A program made the position numbers and the translations under genes. The notes beneath the pieces were generated by a model. It was not told the origin of the DNA, searched no databases, and saw only the letters and a list, made by a program, of their open reading frames with translations. DNA of 64,000 nt from an uncultured Opitutia bacterium. GTDB taxonomy: Bacteria; Verrucomicrobiota; Verrucomicrobiia; Opitutales; UBA953. The stretch's first letter is position 1. Each line of letters starts with the position of its first letter. Positions 24,935-33,336 of this stretch are shown here, piece after piece. The DNA lies in the NCBI GenBank assembly GCA_945957395.1, contig CAMFKE010000001.1:186001-250000 (forward strand). The letters run 5' to 3'.

Positions 24935-27094
24935 TCAGCGCATGCGGCCGATGTGCAGGGTCTCGTAGACCCCGGGGGGGAGGGCGGCGACGAAGCGGGA
25001 GACCTCGGTCATGCGGGGCGGTCCGCCGGAGACGATAAGCTTGGGGTAGACGATGTAGAGTTCCTCCATGGCGCGCGTGGAGGCCACATAGAAGAGTCGG
25101 CGCTCCTCCTCGACGTCGCCGTCCTCGATGGCGCGTTTGATGGGGAACAGCTCGTCGGCGCAGCCGATGACGAACACGACCGGGAACTCGAGGCCCTTGG
25201 ACTGGTGGATGGTCGTCAATCGGATGGTGTCCTCGTCGGGGGCGGCGGATTTGTCGCTCGCCTCGGAGTTGAGCAGCACGAGCTGGGCGAGCAGTTCGTT
25301 CATGTCCTCGTACTTGGCGGCGAAGCCGATGAGGGAGTCGAGGTCTTCGCGGCGCTCCTGGTGGTTCGGGTAGACGTGCTTGAGGAAGTCGCCGTACCAG
25401 CCCTCGATGCCGATGCGGACGATCTCCGAGGGCGTCTTTTGCACATGGTGCGCGGCGGGCGCGGGGGCGGCTGGCGCCGTATCCGGCGTTTCCTCACGGG
25501 CGGCGAGGGAGAAGAGGTCGTCCTCGTCGTCGAAGAAGGATGAGGACGGAGCGGGCGAGGACGCCCGCGCTCCGGCGTTGGCGACGGGCGGCTTGGGGGC
25601 TTCGCGGCGGGGGCCGTGCATGCCCTCCTCCATGTCCTGGAGGGTGAGGATGAGGTCGCGGTAGTCGTCGCGGGCCTCCTCGGGAATCTTTGCGACAATC
25701 TTGTCGGCGAGCAGGGCGCCGAGCAGGGAGATGTTGCGCGAGGCGGATTCCTTGCGGCCCATCTCCAGAATCGTCTCGGCCTTCTTGGGGCCGACCTTGG
25801 GCAGGAGCGCGAGCACGCGCGTGAAGGCGACGGTGTCGGCCGGATTGTGCAGGAAGCGCAGCTGGGCGACGAAGTCGCGGATGTGCGCCTGCTCGAAGAA
25901 TCGCACGCCGGAGGTGATGACGAACGGAATCTGGGCGCGCGTGAGCTCCATCTGCAGCTCCATGGCCTGGTAGTGCGCGCGGTACAGCACGGTGATCTCG
26001 CCGGGGCGGCGGCCCTCGTCGCGCACGAGCGCCGTGATGCGCTTCACCACGAACAGCGCCTGCTCGGTGGTGTCCAGACACGGCACGAGGTAGGGCTTTT
26101 GGTGGCCGTGTTTCACGGCGCGCAGCTCCTTGGAAAAGCCCATGCCGGAGGGGCGCGTGTCGAGCACCGCGTTGGCGAAGTCCAGGATGGGCTTGGTCGA
26201 ACGGTAGTTGATCTCGATCTTGTGCAGGGTCGCGCCCGGGTGGCGCTCGTCGAAGCCCATCACATTGTCGTAGTCGGCGCCGCGCCAGGTGTAGATGCAC
26301 TGGGCGTCGTCGCCGACGGCCATGACCTGATGCTCCTGCGCGAGCGCCTCGACGATGGCGGACTGGAGCCGGTTGGTGTCCTGGAACTCGTCGACGAGGA
26401 TGTGTTTGAATTTGCGCGAGTAGTCGCGCGCGATGTCGGGGTGTTTTTCGAGCACCTCGAGCCAGAGTTCGAGGAGGTCGTCGTAGTCGCACACGCCGGC
26501 CTTGCGCTTGGCGTCCTTGTAGAGGTCCGCGAACTTCACGAGCTTGTCCACGCCGCCCTTCATCCAGCCGAGGCGTTCGCGGAAGATCTCCTCGGGCGGC
26601 CGGCGCGTGTTGCGCGCGTAGCTGAGGGCGTCGGCGATGACGCGCGCCTTGGGGTTGTCCTTGTCCTTGATGAACGCGCCGTCCACCTCCTTGACGACCT
26701 GCGAGAAGAGCGACTCGGCGTCCTGGGCGTCGAGGATGGTGAAGTTGCGGTCGACGCCCACGAGGGGGCCGTGCGTGCGCAGCACGCGCTGGCCGATGCT
26801 GTGGAAGGTGCCGCCCCAGAACTGGGAGCGGGGCTGGCCGGTGAGGTCCTCGACGCGTTCGAGCATCTCCTTGGCCGCCTTGTTGGTGAAGGTGAGCAGC
26901 AGGATCTCCCAGGGGCGCACGCCCTGCTCGAGCAGGTACGCCACGCGGTAGGTGAGCGTGCGCGTCTTGCCCGAGCCGGCGCCGGCGAGCACGAGGGCCG
27001 GTCCGCGCGGCGCGGTGACGGCGGCGAGCTGGTCCGGGTTCAACTCGGCGGCGAAGTCGATGGGCGGGTTTTGGAAATCGGGGCGGCTGGACAC
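24935..27094 (-). CDS. UvrD/PcrA-type ATP-dependent DNA helicase
   Basis: This is a superfamily 1A 3'-5' helicase for repair and replication-fork upkeep. The 719-residue protein has Walker A AGAGSGKTRTLTYR, ILVDEFQDTNRLQ, GDDAQCIYTWRGAD, INYRSTKPIL, TIHQSKGLEFPVVFVIG and ERRLFYVASTRA in the expected order. Between about residues 485 and 560 it has a proline/alanine/acidic insertion (ANAGARASSPAPSSSFFDDEDD) that interrupts domain 2B/2A; it is likely disordered. Close to PcrA/Rep/UvrD, with no way to choose between them from sequence alone. The start is MSSRPDFQNPP; it is divergent from the glycosyltransferase gene. Confidence 0.92.
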   Translation of the reverse strand: MSSRPDFQNPPIDFAAELNPDQLAAVTAPRGPALVLAGAGSGKTRTLTYRVAYLLEQGVRPWEILLLTFTNKAAKEMLERVEDLTGQPRSQFWGGTFHSIGQRVLRTHGPLVGVDRNFTILDAQDAESLFSQVVKEVDGAFIKDKDNPKARVIADALSYARNTRRPPEEIFRERLGWMKGGVDKLVKFADLYKDAKRKAGVCDYDDLLELWLEVLEKHPDIARDYSRKFKHILVDEFQDTNRLQSAIVEALAQEHQVMAVGDDAQCIYTWRGADYDNVMGFDERHPGATLHKIEINYRSTKPILDFANAVLDTRPSGMGFSKELRAVKHGHQKPYLVPCLDTTEQALFVVKRITALVRDEGRRPGEITVLYRAHYQAMELQMELTRAQIPFVITSGVRFFEQAHIRDFVAQLRFLHNPADTVAFTRVLALLPKVGPKKAETILEMGRKESASRNISLLGALLADKIVAKIPEEARDDYRDLILTLQDMEEGMHGPRREAPKPPVANAGARASSPAPSSSFFDDEDDLFSLAAREETPDTAPAAPAPAAHHVQKTPSEIVRIGIEGWYGDFLKHVYPNHQERREDLDSLIGFAAKYEDMNELLAQLVLLNSEASDKSAAPDEDTIRLTTIHQSKGLEFPVVFVIGCADELFPIKRAIEDGDVEEERRLFYVASTRAMEELYIVYPKLIVSGGPPRMTEVSRFVAALPPGVYETLHIGRMR

Positions 27095-27212
27095 GCGCCG
27101 GAGGTTTTGGGGAACGCCGGGCGTTTCAATAGGGAAACCGGGGGGCTGCGGGAAACGCCCGCGCGCTTTCGCTATCGCCAGCGGAGGGCGGGACCGTGTC
27201 TATGTCGTGCCC

Positions 27213-28238
27213 ATGCCGACCGCCACGCTCCTTGCCGTCATCGCCGGCGCCGCCCTGATCCCGGCGGCGGCGGTCGCCGCTCGGGCGATACTGGACGCCC
27301 GGCTGCGGCGCGAAAACCTGTTCCTCCTGCACATGCACAAGGGCGGGCTGGGGGACGCCTTCTGCCAGACCGGTCTCATGCGGGCGCTGCGCGCGAAGCA
27401 CCCCGGGCTGCGCTTCGTGGTGCTCACCCGGTATCCGGAGTTTTATGACAACCTGCCCGAGGTGGCGCGCGTGGCGGACCTGAGGCGCTTTTCGCCGGCG
27501 AAGGCGTGGTGCGTGCAGACGGCGCTGCGGCTGCTTCGCCCCGTGCGCGCGCATGATTTCGTCTACAAGCCGCAGCGGCAGACGTCCAAGGCGCTGCTGG
27601 AGGCGAGGCCCGGGTGGCGCCCGCACCTCGTGGAGCTGGCGTCGGAGCGACTGCGCTTGCCGGCGGATTTCTCGGATGTGCGCGGGCTGATCCGTTTTTC
27701 CCCCGAGGAGGAGTCGGAGTGGGCGGCGCGGCACGCCGGGCTCGGGCGCTTCGCGCTCATCGTGCCGGCCGGCAAGACGAGCTACACGCCCAACAAGGAG
27801 TGGGGCTTCGACAACTATCGGCGGCTCGTCGGGTTGCTGCCCGGTGTGAACTGGGTGCAGCCGGGCCTTCCCGAGAATCCGGCGCTGCCCGGGGCGCTCG
27901 ACCTGCGCGGACGCATCGGCCTTCGCGAGATGGCCTGGTTGCTCTCGCACGCCGAGTTCGCGGTATGCGGGGAGGGCCTGCACAACCACCTGTGCGGCGC
28001 GCTCGGCACGCCCTGCTTCGTCATCTTTTCCGGTTTCCATTATCCGGAAATCGCCCGGTACCCGTCGACCGTCCCCATGCTCGCCCCGAAGGCGCCGCCC
28101 TGCGCGCCGTGCTGGCTCAAGACGCCGTGTCCGGTGCCCGGAAAACCCTGCACCGGAGACATCACGCCCGAGTCGGTGGCCGAGCGCATACGCGTCCGGT
28201 TCGGCGACGGTCCGGGCCGCGGAAGCGCGGGCGTCTAA
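27213..28238 (+). CDS. Family 9 glycosyltransferase (heptosyltransferase-like)
   Basis: The 341-residue protein starts with a membrane-anchoring helix (LLAVIAGAALIPAAAVAARAIL), then the GT9-type MHKGGLGDAFCQTGLMRALRAKHP (the usual GLGD motif), ALIVPAGKTSYTPNKEWGFDNYRRLV (sugar-nucleotide region) and FAVCGEGLHNHLCGALGTPCFVIFSG. It ends with a cysteine-rich segment (PCAPCWLKTPCPVPGKPC) seen in several GT9 proteins. A role in lipopolysaccharide core assembly is the likely inference. The N-terminal helix is unusual for the family. The start at 27213 was chosen because the longer frame is antisense to uvrD. Confidence 0.78.
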   Translation: MPTATLLAVIAGAALIPAAAVAARAILDARLRRENLFLLHMHKGGLGDAFCQTGLMRALRAKHPGLRFVVLTRYPEFYDNLPEVARVADLRRFSPAKAWCVQTALRLLRPVRAHDFVYKPQRQTSKALLEARPGWRPHLVELASERLRLPADFSDVRGLIRFSPEEESEWAARHAGLGRFALIVPAGKTSYTPNKEWGFDNYRRLVGLLPGVNWVQPGLPENPALPGALDLRGRIGLREMAWLLSHAEFAVCGEGLHNHLCGALGTPCFVIFSGFHYPEIARYPSTVPMLAPKAPPCAPCWLKTPCPVPGKPCTGDITPESVAERIRVRFGDGPGRGSAGV

Positions 28239-28360
28239 GGGGGGGCCCCCCCGCCGGGGCGCCGGCGTCGGCGGGCCTTGGCCCTGCTTTTTGGCCCAAG
28301 GCGCGCCATGGGCTCAATTTAGCCTTTCGCAGCGGGGCATTACCGCTTCCCTCGCGGCCC

Positions 28361-29092
28361 ATGTCTCTCCGCATCCTCCTCAACGGTTCCAAGGGCCGCA
28401 TGGGCCAGGCCATCATCGCCGCCGCGCCGGAACAGCAGGCCGTCGTCTGCGCCCCGCTGGATGCCGGCGACGACCCGGCGGCGCATATCGCGGCTGTCGA
28501 CGCCGTCATCGACTTCTCCCACCATACCGCCACGCTGCCGCTGGCCCGTCTTTGCAACCTGCACCGCAAGCCGCTCGTCATCGGCACCACCGGCCACAAC
28601 GCCGAGGAACGCGCCGCCATCCTGGCCGCGATCCGTGACATACCCGTGGTCTGGGCGGGCAACTATTCCGTGGGCGTGAACGTGCTCAACTACCTCGTGC
28701 GACTGGCCACCGAGAAGCTCGACGAGGCCTACGACATCGAGCTCGTCGAGATGCACCATCACCACAAGAAGGACGCGCCGTCCGGCACCGCCGAGAAGCT
28801 TCTGGAAATCCTCAAGCAGGGCCGGGGCTACGGCGACGAGTCGCTGCGCCACGGGCGTGTCGGCATCGTGGGCGAGCGCCCCAAGCGCGAAATCGGCGTA
28901 CACGCGCTGCGAGGCGGCGATGTGATCGGCGACCATACCGTGATCTTCGCCGGCTTCGGCGAGCGCGTGGAGCTCACGCACAAGGCGTCCAACCGCGCGA
29001 TTTTCGCCACCGGTTCGGTGCGCGCGGCGCGATGGGCGACCGGCGCCAAGCCCGGCGTCTACGGCATGGAGGATGTTCTGGGCCTGCGTTGA
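28361..29092 (+). CDS. dapB: 4-hydroxy-tetrahydrodipicolinate reductase
   Basis: DapB reduces the DapA product with NAD(P)H. The 243-residue protein has the nucleotide-binding LLNGSKGRMGQAI, IGTTGHNAEE, and the substrate motif ELVEMHHHHKKDAPSGTA, which includes the catalytic His-His and the Lys. The N-terminus MSLRILLNGSKG at 28361 fits the family. The longer open frame upstream overlaps the glycosyltransferase gene in another frame and is a shadow. Confidence 0.95.
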   Translation: MSLRILLNGSKGRMGQAIIAAAPEQQAVVCAPLDAGDDPAAHIAAVDAVIDFSHHTATLPLARLCNLHRKPLVIGTTGHNAEERAAILAAIRDIPVVWAGNYSVGVNVLNYLVRLATEKLDEAYDIELVEMHHHHKKDAPSGTAEKLLEILKQGRGYGDESLRHGRVGIVGERPKREIGVHALRGGDVIGDHTVIFAGFGERVELTHKASNRAIFATGSVRAARWATGAKPGVYGMEDVLGLR

Positions 29093-29221
29093 GCGCCTGC
29101 GGCGAAGTGGGCGGTGGGAATGCTGAAGTGATAAGGTCGCCGGCGCCCGCGCCGACGCTCGTTTCCTCGGATTCCCACGCTCTCATTTCTGACTTCTTCA
29201 TTCTTCTTCTCACTTTCGCCC

Positions 29222-29824
29222 ATGATCACCTCCCTTAACGGCAAGCTTCTGGAAGCCGGGCTGCTGCGCGCCGTAATCGAGTGCGCCGGCGTCGGTTACG
29301 AGGTGGCCATCCCCGTCTCCACGGCGGAACGCCTTCCGGCGGTCGGGCAGCCCGTGCGACTACATATTCACCACGCCTTCCGCGAGGACGGCCAGTCCCT
29401 CTACGGCTTTTCCTCCTGCGAGGAGCGCGATTTCTTCCGCACGCTCGTCGAAAAGGTGTCAGGCGTGGGGCCCAAGATGGCCATCAACCTCTTCTCGCGC
29501 CTGAGCCTTCCGGACCTCCTTGAGGCCATCGCCCGCGGCGACATCAACCGGCTTTCCGAGTGCCCCGGCATCGGCAAGAAAACCGCCGAGCGTCTGGTGG
29601 TCGAACTGCGCGACAAGGTCACTTCCGGCATCGGATCTCCCGTGCGGCCGGCTCCCGGCGCGGCCGTCGGCAGCGATTCGGCGGCGCGGCAGGACGCGCT
29701 CGACGCCCTGGTGGCGCTCGGGATGAAGTCCGCCGAGGCGGAGAAGGCCTTGCGCGCGGCGGTGGCGAAGCTCGGGGCGTCGGCCCCGGCGGACAAGCTT
29801 ATCCGGGCCGCCCTCGGCAACTGA
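29222..29824 (+). CDS. ruvA: Holliday junction branch migration protein RuvA
   Basis: RuvA binds Holliday junctions and loads the RuvB motor. The 200-residue protein has the N-terminal OB fold (MITSLNGKLLEAG, VGYEVAIP), two helix-hairpin-helix motifs (VSGVGPKMAINLF and CPGIGKKTAERLVVELRDK) and the C-terminal RuvB-contacting domain (ALVALGMKSAEAEKALRAA). ruvB and ruvC are not in the window. No LexA-type palindrome is visible in the 129 bp upstream. Confidence 0.95.
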   Translation: MITSLNGKLLEAGLLRAVIECAGVGYEVAIPVSTAERLPAVGQPVRLHIHHAFREDGQSLYGFSSCEERDFFRTLVEKVSGVGPKMAINLFSRLSLPDLLEAIARGDINRLSECPGIGKKTAERLVVELRDKVTSGIGSPVRPAPGAAVGSDSAARQDALDALVALGMKSAEAEKALRAAVAKLGASAPADKLIRAALGN

Positions 29825-29854
29825 TCGCGTCCCCTCGGGCCTGTGGTGCGCCCG

Positions 29855-29908
29855 CAAAAAAGGCCGCCGAAAAACTCCCGTTGCGGAGTCTTTCGAGCGG
29901 CCTTTTTC
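29855..29908. terminator. Bidirectional terminator between ruvA and glgA
   Basis: AAAAAAGGCCGC and GCGGCCTTTTT frame an inner hairpin (ACTCC/GGAGT) between the convergent genes. Confidence 0.88.
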
Positions 29909-29933
29909 GCGACCCTGCCGGGCGCGTATCCGG

Positions 29934-31388
29934 TCAGGGGCGGGCGAGCCTGCGGATGTCGAGCGCCCAGCGGTAGACCTCCTCGTAGCGGCGGGCGGAT
30001 TCGCCCCAGCCGAAGTCGCGCTTCATGGCGTTGACGCGCAACTTTTTGAACTCGGACGGCGCGTCGTAGTAGAGGCGGAGGGCCTCCTCGACGCCCCAGC
30101 GCAGCCCGGCGTGGTTGGGCGTTTTGAACACGATGCCGGTGCCGGTGCCGCGGCCGGCGTACCAGGGCTCGACGGTGTCGGCGAGGCCGCCGGTGGCGCG
30201 CACGATGGGCAGCGTGCCGTAGAGCATCGAGTACATCTGGTTGAGTCCGCAGGGCTCGAAGCGGCTGGGCATCAGGAAGAAATCGCAGGCGGCCTCGATG
30301 CGGTGCGAAAGCGCGTTGTTGAAGCCGATGTGCGTGTGGAAGCGGCCGGGGTGGCGCGCAGCGAGGTCGAGGAAACGGCCTTCCAGCGCCTTGTCGCCGC
30401 TGCCCAGCAGCACGACCTGCAGGCGCGCGTTGCGCATCAGGTCGTCGGCGATGTCGGCGAATAGGTCCAGGCCCTTTTGGTCCCAGAGGCGCGAGACGAT
30501 GCCGAAGAGCGCGGTGTCGGGCTCGACGGCGAGGCCGAGCTCCTTCTGCAGTTCGGCTTTGCAGACGGCCTTGCCCTTCAGGTCGGTGGCGCTGAAGCGG
30601 GCGGGCAGATGCGGGTCGCCGGCGGGGTTCCAGTCGGCGGTGTCCACGCCGTTGAGGATGCCCACCAGGTCGGCGGCGCGGTGGCGCAGCAGGTCGGCGA
30701 GACCGCAGCCGAACTCCTCGGTGCGGATCTCTTTGGCGTAGGTGGGGCTCACCGTGGTGATCTTGGTGGAGTGCCACAGGCCGCCCTTCATCAGGTTGAC
30801 CCCGCCGAGCGCCTCCAGGTGGCCGGGCGAATCAAGCCATCCGGGCAGGCCGGCGTAGGCCAGCACGGATTTGTCGAAGAGTCCCTGGTGCAGCAGGTTG
30901 TGGATGGTGAACACCGACGCGGCGCGCCCCAGCGGGCGGTCGTAGTCGCGCGTGTTGAGGTACACGGGGGCGAGTCCGGCGGTCCAGTCATGCCCGTGCA
31001 CGATGTCGGGTATCCACTTGTCCTGTTCGCAGAAGTCCAGCGCGGCGCGCGAGAAGAACGCGAAGCGCCGGCCGTTGTCGGTGCGGTCGCCGTAGATTTC
31101 GGAGCCGCCGAAGTAGTCGTTGTACTCGAGGAAGAGCGCCGTGGCCTTGCCGAAGCTCTCGCGCCAGACGCGGCACTCGGGTCGGTCGGAAAGCGAGAGG
31201 TTCACCTGCACCGGCGTCGGGTGCGGGGTGCGCGCGGGCGAGGGTTTGATGGAGCCGTACAGGGGCGTGAACACGCGCACCTCGTGGCCGCGTTCGGCCA
31301 GGGCGAGCGTGAGCGAGGCGACCATGTCGCCGAGTCCGCCGGCTTTCGAGTACGGCGTGAGCTCGGGGGAGATCATCAGGATTTTCAT
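29934..31388 (-). CDS. glgA: Glycogen synthase (ADP-glucose type)
   Basis: GlgA elongates alpha-1,4-glucan from ADP-glucose. The 484-residue protein starts MKILMISPELTPYSKAGGLGDMVASL, with the KxGGL nucleotide-binding motif; further motifs are VHGHDWTAGLAPVYL, VFTIHNLLHQG and MPSRFEPCGLNQMYSMLYGTLPIV, which holds the catalytic E-x7-E. It is a GT5 enzyme of normal length. The upstream gap to the exosortase gene holds a 7-bp repeat tract. Confidence 0.95.
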   Translation of the reverse strand: MKILMISPELTPYSKAGGLGDMVASLTLALAERGHEVRVFTPLYGSIKPSPARTPHPTPVQVNLSLSDRPECRVWRESFGKATALFLEYNDYFGGSEIYGDRTDNGRRFAFFSRAALDFCEQDKWIPDIVHGHDWTAGLAPVYLNTRDYDRPLGRAASVFTIHNLLHQGLFDKSVLAYAGLPGWLDSPGHLEALGGVNLMKGGLWHSTKITTVSPTYAKEIRTEEFGCGLADLLRHRAADLVGILNGVDTADWNPAGDPHLPARFSATDLKGKAVCKAELQKELGLAVEPDTALFGIVSRLWDQKGLDLFADIADDLMRNARLQVVLLGSGDKALEGRFLDLAARHPGRFHTHIGFNNALSHRIEAACDFFLMPSRFEPCGLNQMYSMLYGTLPIVRATGGLADTVEPWYAGRGTGTGIVFKTPNHAGLRWGVEEALRLYYDAPSEFKKLRVNAMKRDFGWGESARRYEEVYRWALDIRRLARP

Positions 31389-31407
31389 GGGGCGGCGGGG
31401 GAGGGGA

Positions 31408-31435
31408 GATTCGGGATGCGAGATTCGAGATGCGA
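31408..31435. repeat. Four-unit heptanucleotide repeat upstream of glgA
   Basis: The adjacent units GATTCGG, GATGCGA, GATTCGA, GATGCGA lie in the 84-bp gap between the exosortase gene and glgA. The style is the same as at 3339 and 5492. Confidence 0.75.
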
Positions 31436-31472
31436 CGGGGCTGCGGGGCCGGCGGCTCGTGTCTCTTGGTTC

Positions 31473-32534
31473 TTATTTGCTTTGCGACGGGGGCTCGTCG
31501 TCGGCGCCTTTGGGCGCGTCGAGACCTTCGGGCGGCGGCGGCGGCTCCGGCAGTTTCAACTGCATGTTGATGACCGGGATGAGGGCGGCGAGCAGCAGGA
31601 AGGTCACGCCCATGGCGGCGTATCCGGCGAGGTCGTGCACCGTGCCCAGCGAGAACTCGGGGGAGTTTTTCGCGTGGCCGGCGAAGTCGAGGTCGAGGGA
31701 TTGCGAGCCGTGCCTGTAGGCCCACAGCGTGAGGAATGCGGTGCGCAGGAGGTTGAGCAGCACGGCGAACACGCCGGAGAGCAGCAGCATGAGCAGCTTG
31801 CGCAGGCGACCGTTCACGAAAAGGGCGGAGAGGAAGGCGCCCATGAACACGCACGCGGTGAGCGAGCGGATGCCGGAGCAGGCGTCGGCCACGCCGACAT
31901 GGTCGCCGCCGGGAAGCAGGATGACATTGCCGGAGTTGGAAACCGCGTAGTCGAAGGCGTTGAGCAGGGCGACGACGACGAGGGTCACCTTCTCCAGCAG
32001 CACATACTTGATGCGCGTGTCGACGAGGTAGAGGAAGGGGCCGGAGACGACCCAGACCAGGATGGGGAAGGTGAACTTCTCCAGCAAGAGTGCGCGGGCG
32101 CGCCCCCCGCGCACCACGCCGGCGGAATCCTTTTCCGAGAGCATCCACACGATGGCGGCGGCGACGCCGCAGAAGCCGAAGGTGTTGAGGAAGGTGCCGA
32201 TGATGTTGGGGCCGCCTATCGCGCGCATGGCGCCGCCGAGCAGAAAGCCCATCAGCGAGAGGAAGGCGCCTGCGGCGAAACAGAACTCCCAGAACTTCGA
32301 CGCGGGCTTCTCCTCCGCGCGGTTCTCATCCGGGGCGAAGTGCGCGGCGATGTCGGGGAGACGCTCGTAGAGCACATAGGCGGAGAAGAACGGCACGAGG
32401 TAGCCGAAGGTGTAGTCCTCCTTGGTGCTCCACTGGAACCACTGGTCGAACACGACCACGCCCGCCATGGGCACGGGCAGCAGCGTCAGCGCCTTCGTGG
32501 GCGCATCGAGTTTCTTCCAAAAATCCGGGAGCAT
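31473..32534 (-). CDS. Exosortase/archaeosortase family protein
   Basis: This 353-residue polytopic membrane protein belongs to the transpeptidase-like family that processes PEP-CTERM-type C-terminal signals for export to the surface. The proposed catalytic triad is visible: Cys in VADACSGIRSL, Arg in LNLLRTAF and His in GTVHDLAGY. About nine hydrophobic helices are predicted. The C-terminus is a Pro/acidic cytoplasmic-type tail (PEPPPPPEGLDAPKGADDEPP). No EpsI-like partner or PEP-CTERM protein is encoded next to it, so its substrates must lie elsewhere. Confidence 0.88.
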   Translation of the reverse strand: MLPDFWKKLDAPTKALTLLPVPMAGVVVFDQWFQWSTKEDYTFGYLVPFFSAYVLYERLPDIAAHFAPDENRAEEKPASKFWEFCFAAGAFLSLMGFLLGGAMRAIGGPNIIGTFLNTFGFCGVAAAIVWMLSEKDSAGVVRGGRARALLLEKFTFPILVWVVSGPFLYLVDTRIKYVLLEKVTLVVVALLNAFDYAVSNSGNVILLPGGDHVGVADACSGIRSLTACVFMGAFLSALFVNGRLRKLLMLLLSGVFAVLLNLLRTAFLTLWAYRHGSQSLDLDFAGHAKNSPEFSLGTVHDLAGYAAMGVTFLLLAALIPVINMQLKLPEPPPPPEGLDAPKGADDEPPSQSK

Positions 32535-32558
32535 GCGGCTGTCCTGGCGTGGGCGTGG

Positions 32559-33170
32559 TCAGGCGCGCTGGGCGCCGGAGGGGAACTGCGCGAGTCGCTC
32601 CACATACTTGGCGAGCAGGTCGAACTCCAGGTTCACCCGGTCGCCGGCGCGGCGCCGGTGCAGGTTGGTCTTTTCCAGCGTGTGCGGGATGAGCCAGATG
32701 TCGAAGGTGTCGCCGGTCACTTCCGCGACGGTGAGCGAGATGCCGTCCACGGCGATGCAGCCTTTGTACACGAGGTACTTGAGGAACTCGGCGGGCGGAC
32801 GCACGCGCAGCAGGTGGTTGGCGCCGCGTTGCTCGAACACGACGACCTCGCCGGTGCCGTCCACATGGCCGGAGACGAAGTGTCCGCCCATGCGCGTGGA
32901 CGGGGTGAGGCTGCGTTCCAGGTTCACGAGCGAGCCTTCGCTAAGGCCGGCGAAGGAGGTCTTGCGCATCGTCTCGTCCAGCAGGTCGAAGCGCACGCGG
33001 GTGCCGTCGATGGCCGCGGCGGTGAGGCAGCAGCCGTTGTTGGCCACGCTGTCGCCCAGGGCGAGGCCCACGGAGACGGTGGGCGCCTCGACGGTCATGC
33101 GCCAGAGTCCCTCGGGGGTGCGTTCAAGCCGCACGATGCGGCCGGTTTCTTCGACGAGTCCGGTAAACAT
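32559..33170 (-). CDS. ribE: Riboflavin synthase (alpha chain)
   Basis: This enzyme dismutates two molecules of 6,7-dimethyl-8-ribityllumazine to riboflavin. The 203-residue protein has the two internal lumazine-binding repeats, each with a GDSVAN/DGISLT-type block: [40 protein letters not shown] in the first and [17 protein letters not shown]-like ([17 protein letters not shown]), [14 protein letters not shown] in the second. The start MFTGLVEE at 33170 is the universal family start. No FMN riboswitch is seen upstream. Other rib genes are not adjacent. Confidence 0.95.
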   Translation of the reverse strand: MFTGLVEETGRIVRLERTPEGLWRMTVEAPTVSVGLALGDSVANNGCCLTAAAIDGTRVRFDLLDETMRKTSFAGLSEGSLVNLERSLTPSTRMGGHFVSGHVDGTGEVVVFEQRGANHLLRVRPPAEFLKYLVYKGCIAVDGISLTVAEVTGDTFDIWLIPHTLEKTNLHRRRAGDRVNLEFDLLAKYVERLAQFPSGAQRA

Positions 33171-33272
33171 GGGGAAGCGGGGCGAAATTGGTTCGCCCGT
33201 TTGTGCGCCGACGGCGGCGCGCTTCAACCCTGAAACTGTTATGACCGGCCGGCGCCGGGGGGCTCGCCGGGC

Positions 33273-33316
33273 AAAAAAAACGGGCGGACGAGGGAGCGAG
33301 TCCCCCGTGCCGCCCG
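33273..33316 (-). terminator. Intrinsic terminator after lpd
   Basis: CGGGCGG and CCGCCCG flank a partly paired core (GAGGG.../...CCCC), followed on the minus strand by eight T residues. Confidence 0.85.
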
Positions 33317-33336
33317 AAGTGCGACCGGTCGTGCGA

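Noticed and set aside
25616-27448. 610-codon open frame opposite the UvrD-type helicase
   Set aside because: Antisense shadow; the helicase frame carries every expected motif.
30477-33233. 918-codon open frame on the plus strand opposite glgA, the exosortase gene and ribE
   Set aside because: Composition is Gly/Glu/Val/His-rich shadow sequence caused by high-GC codon bias of the genes on the other strand, which have clear motifs.
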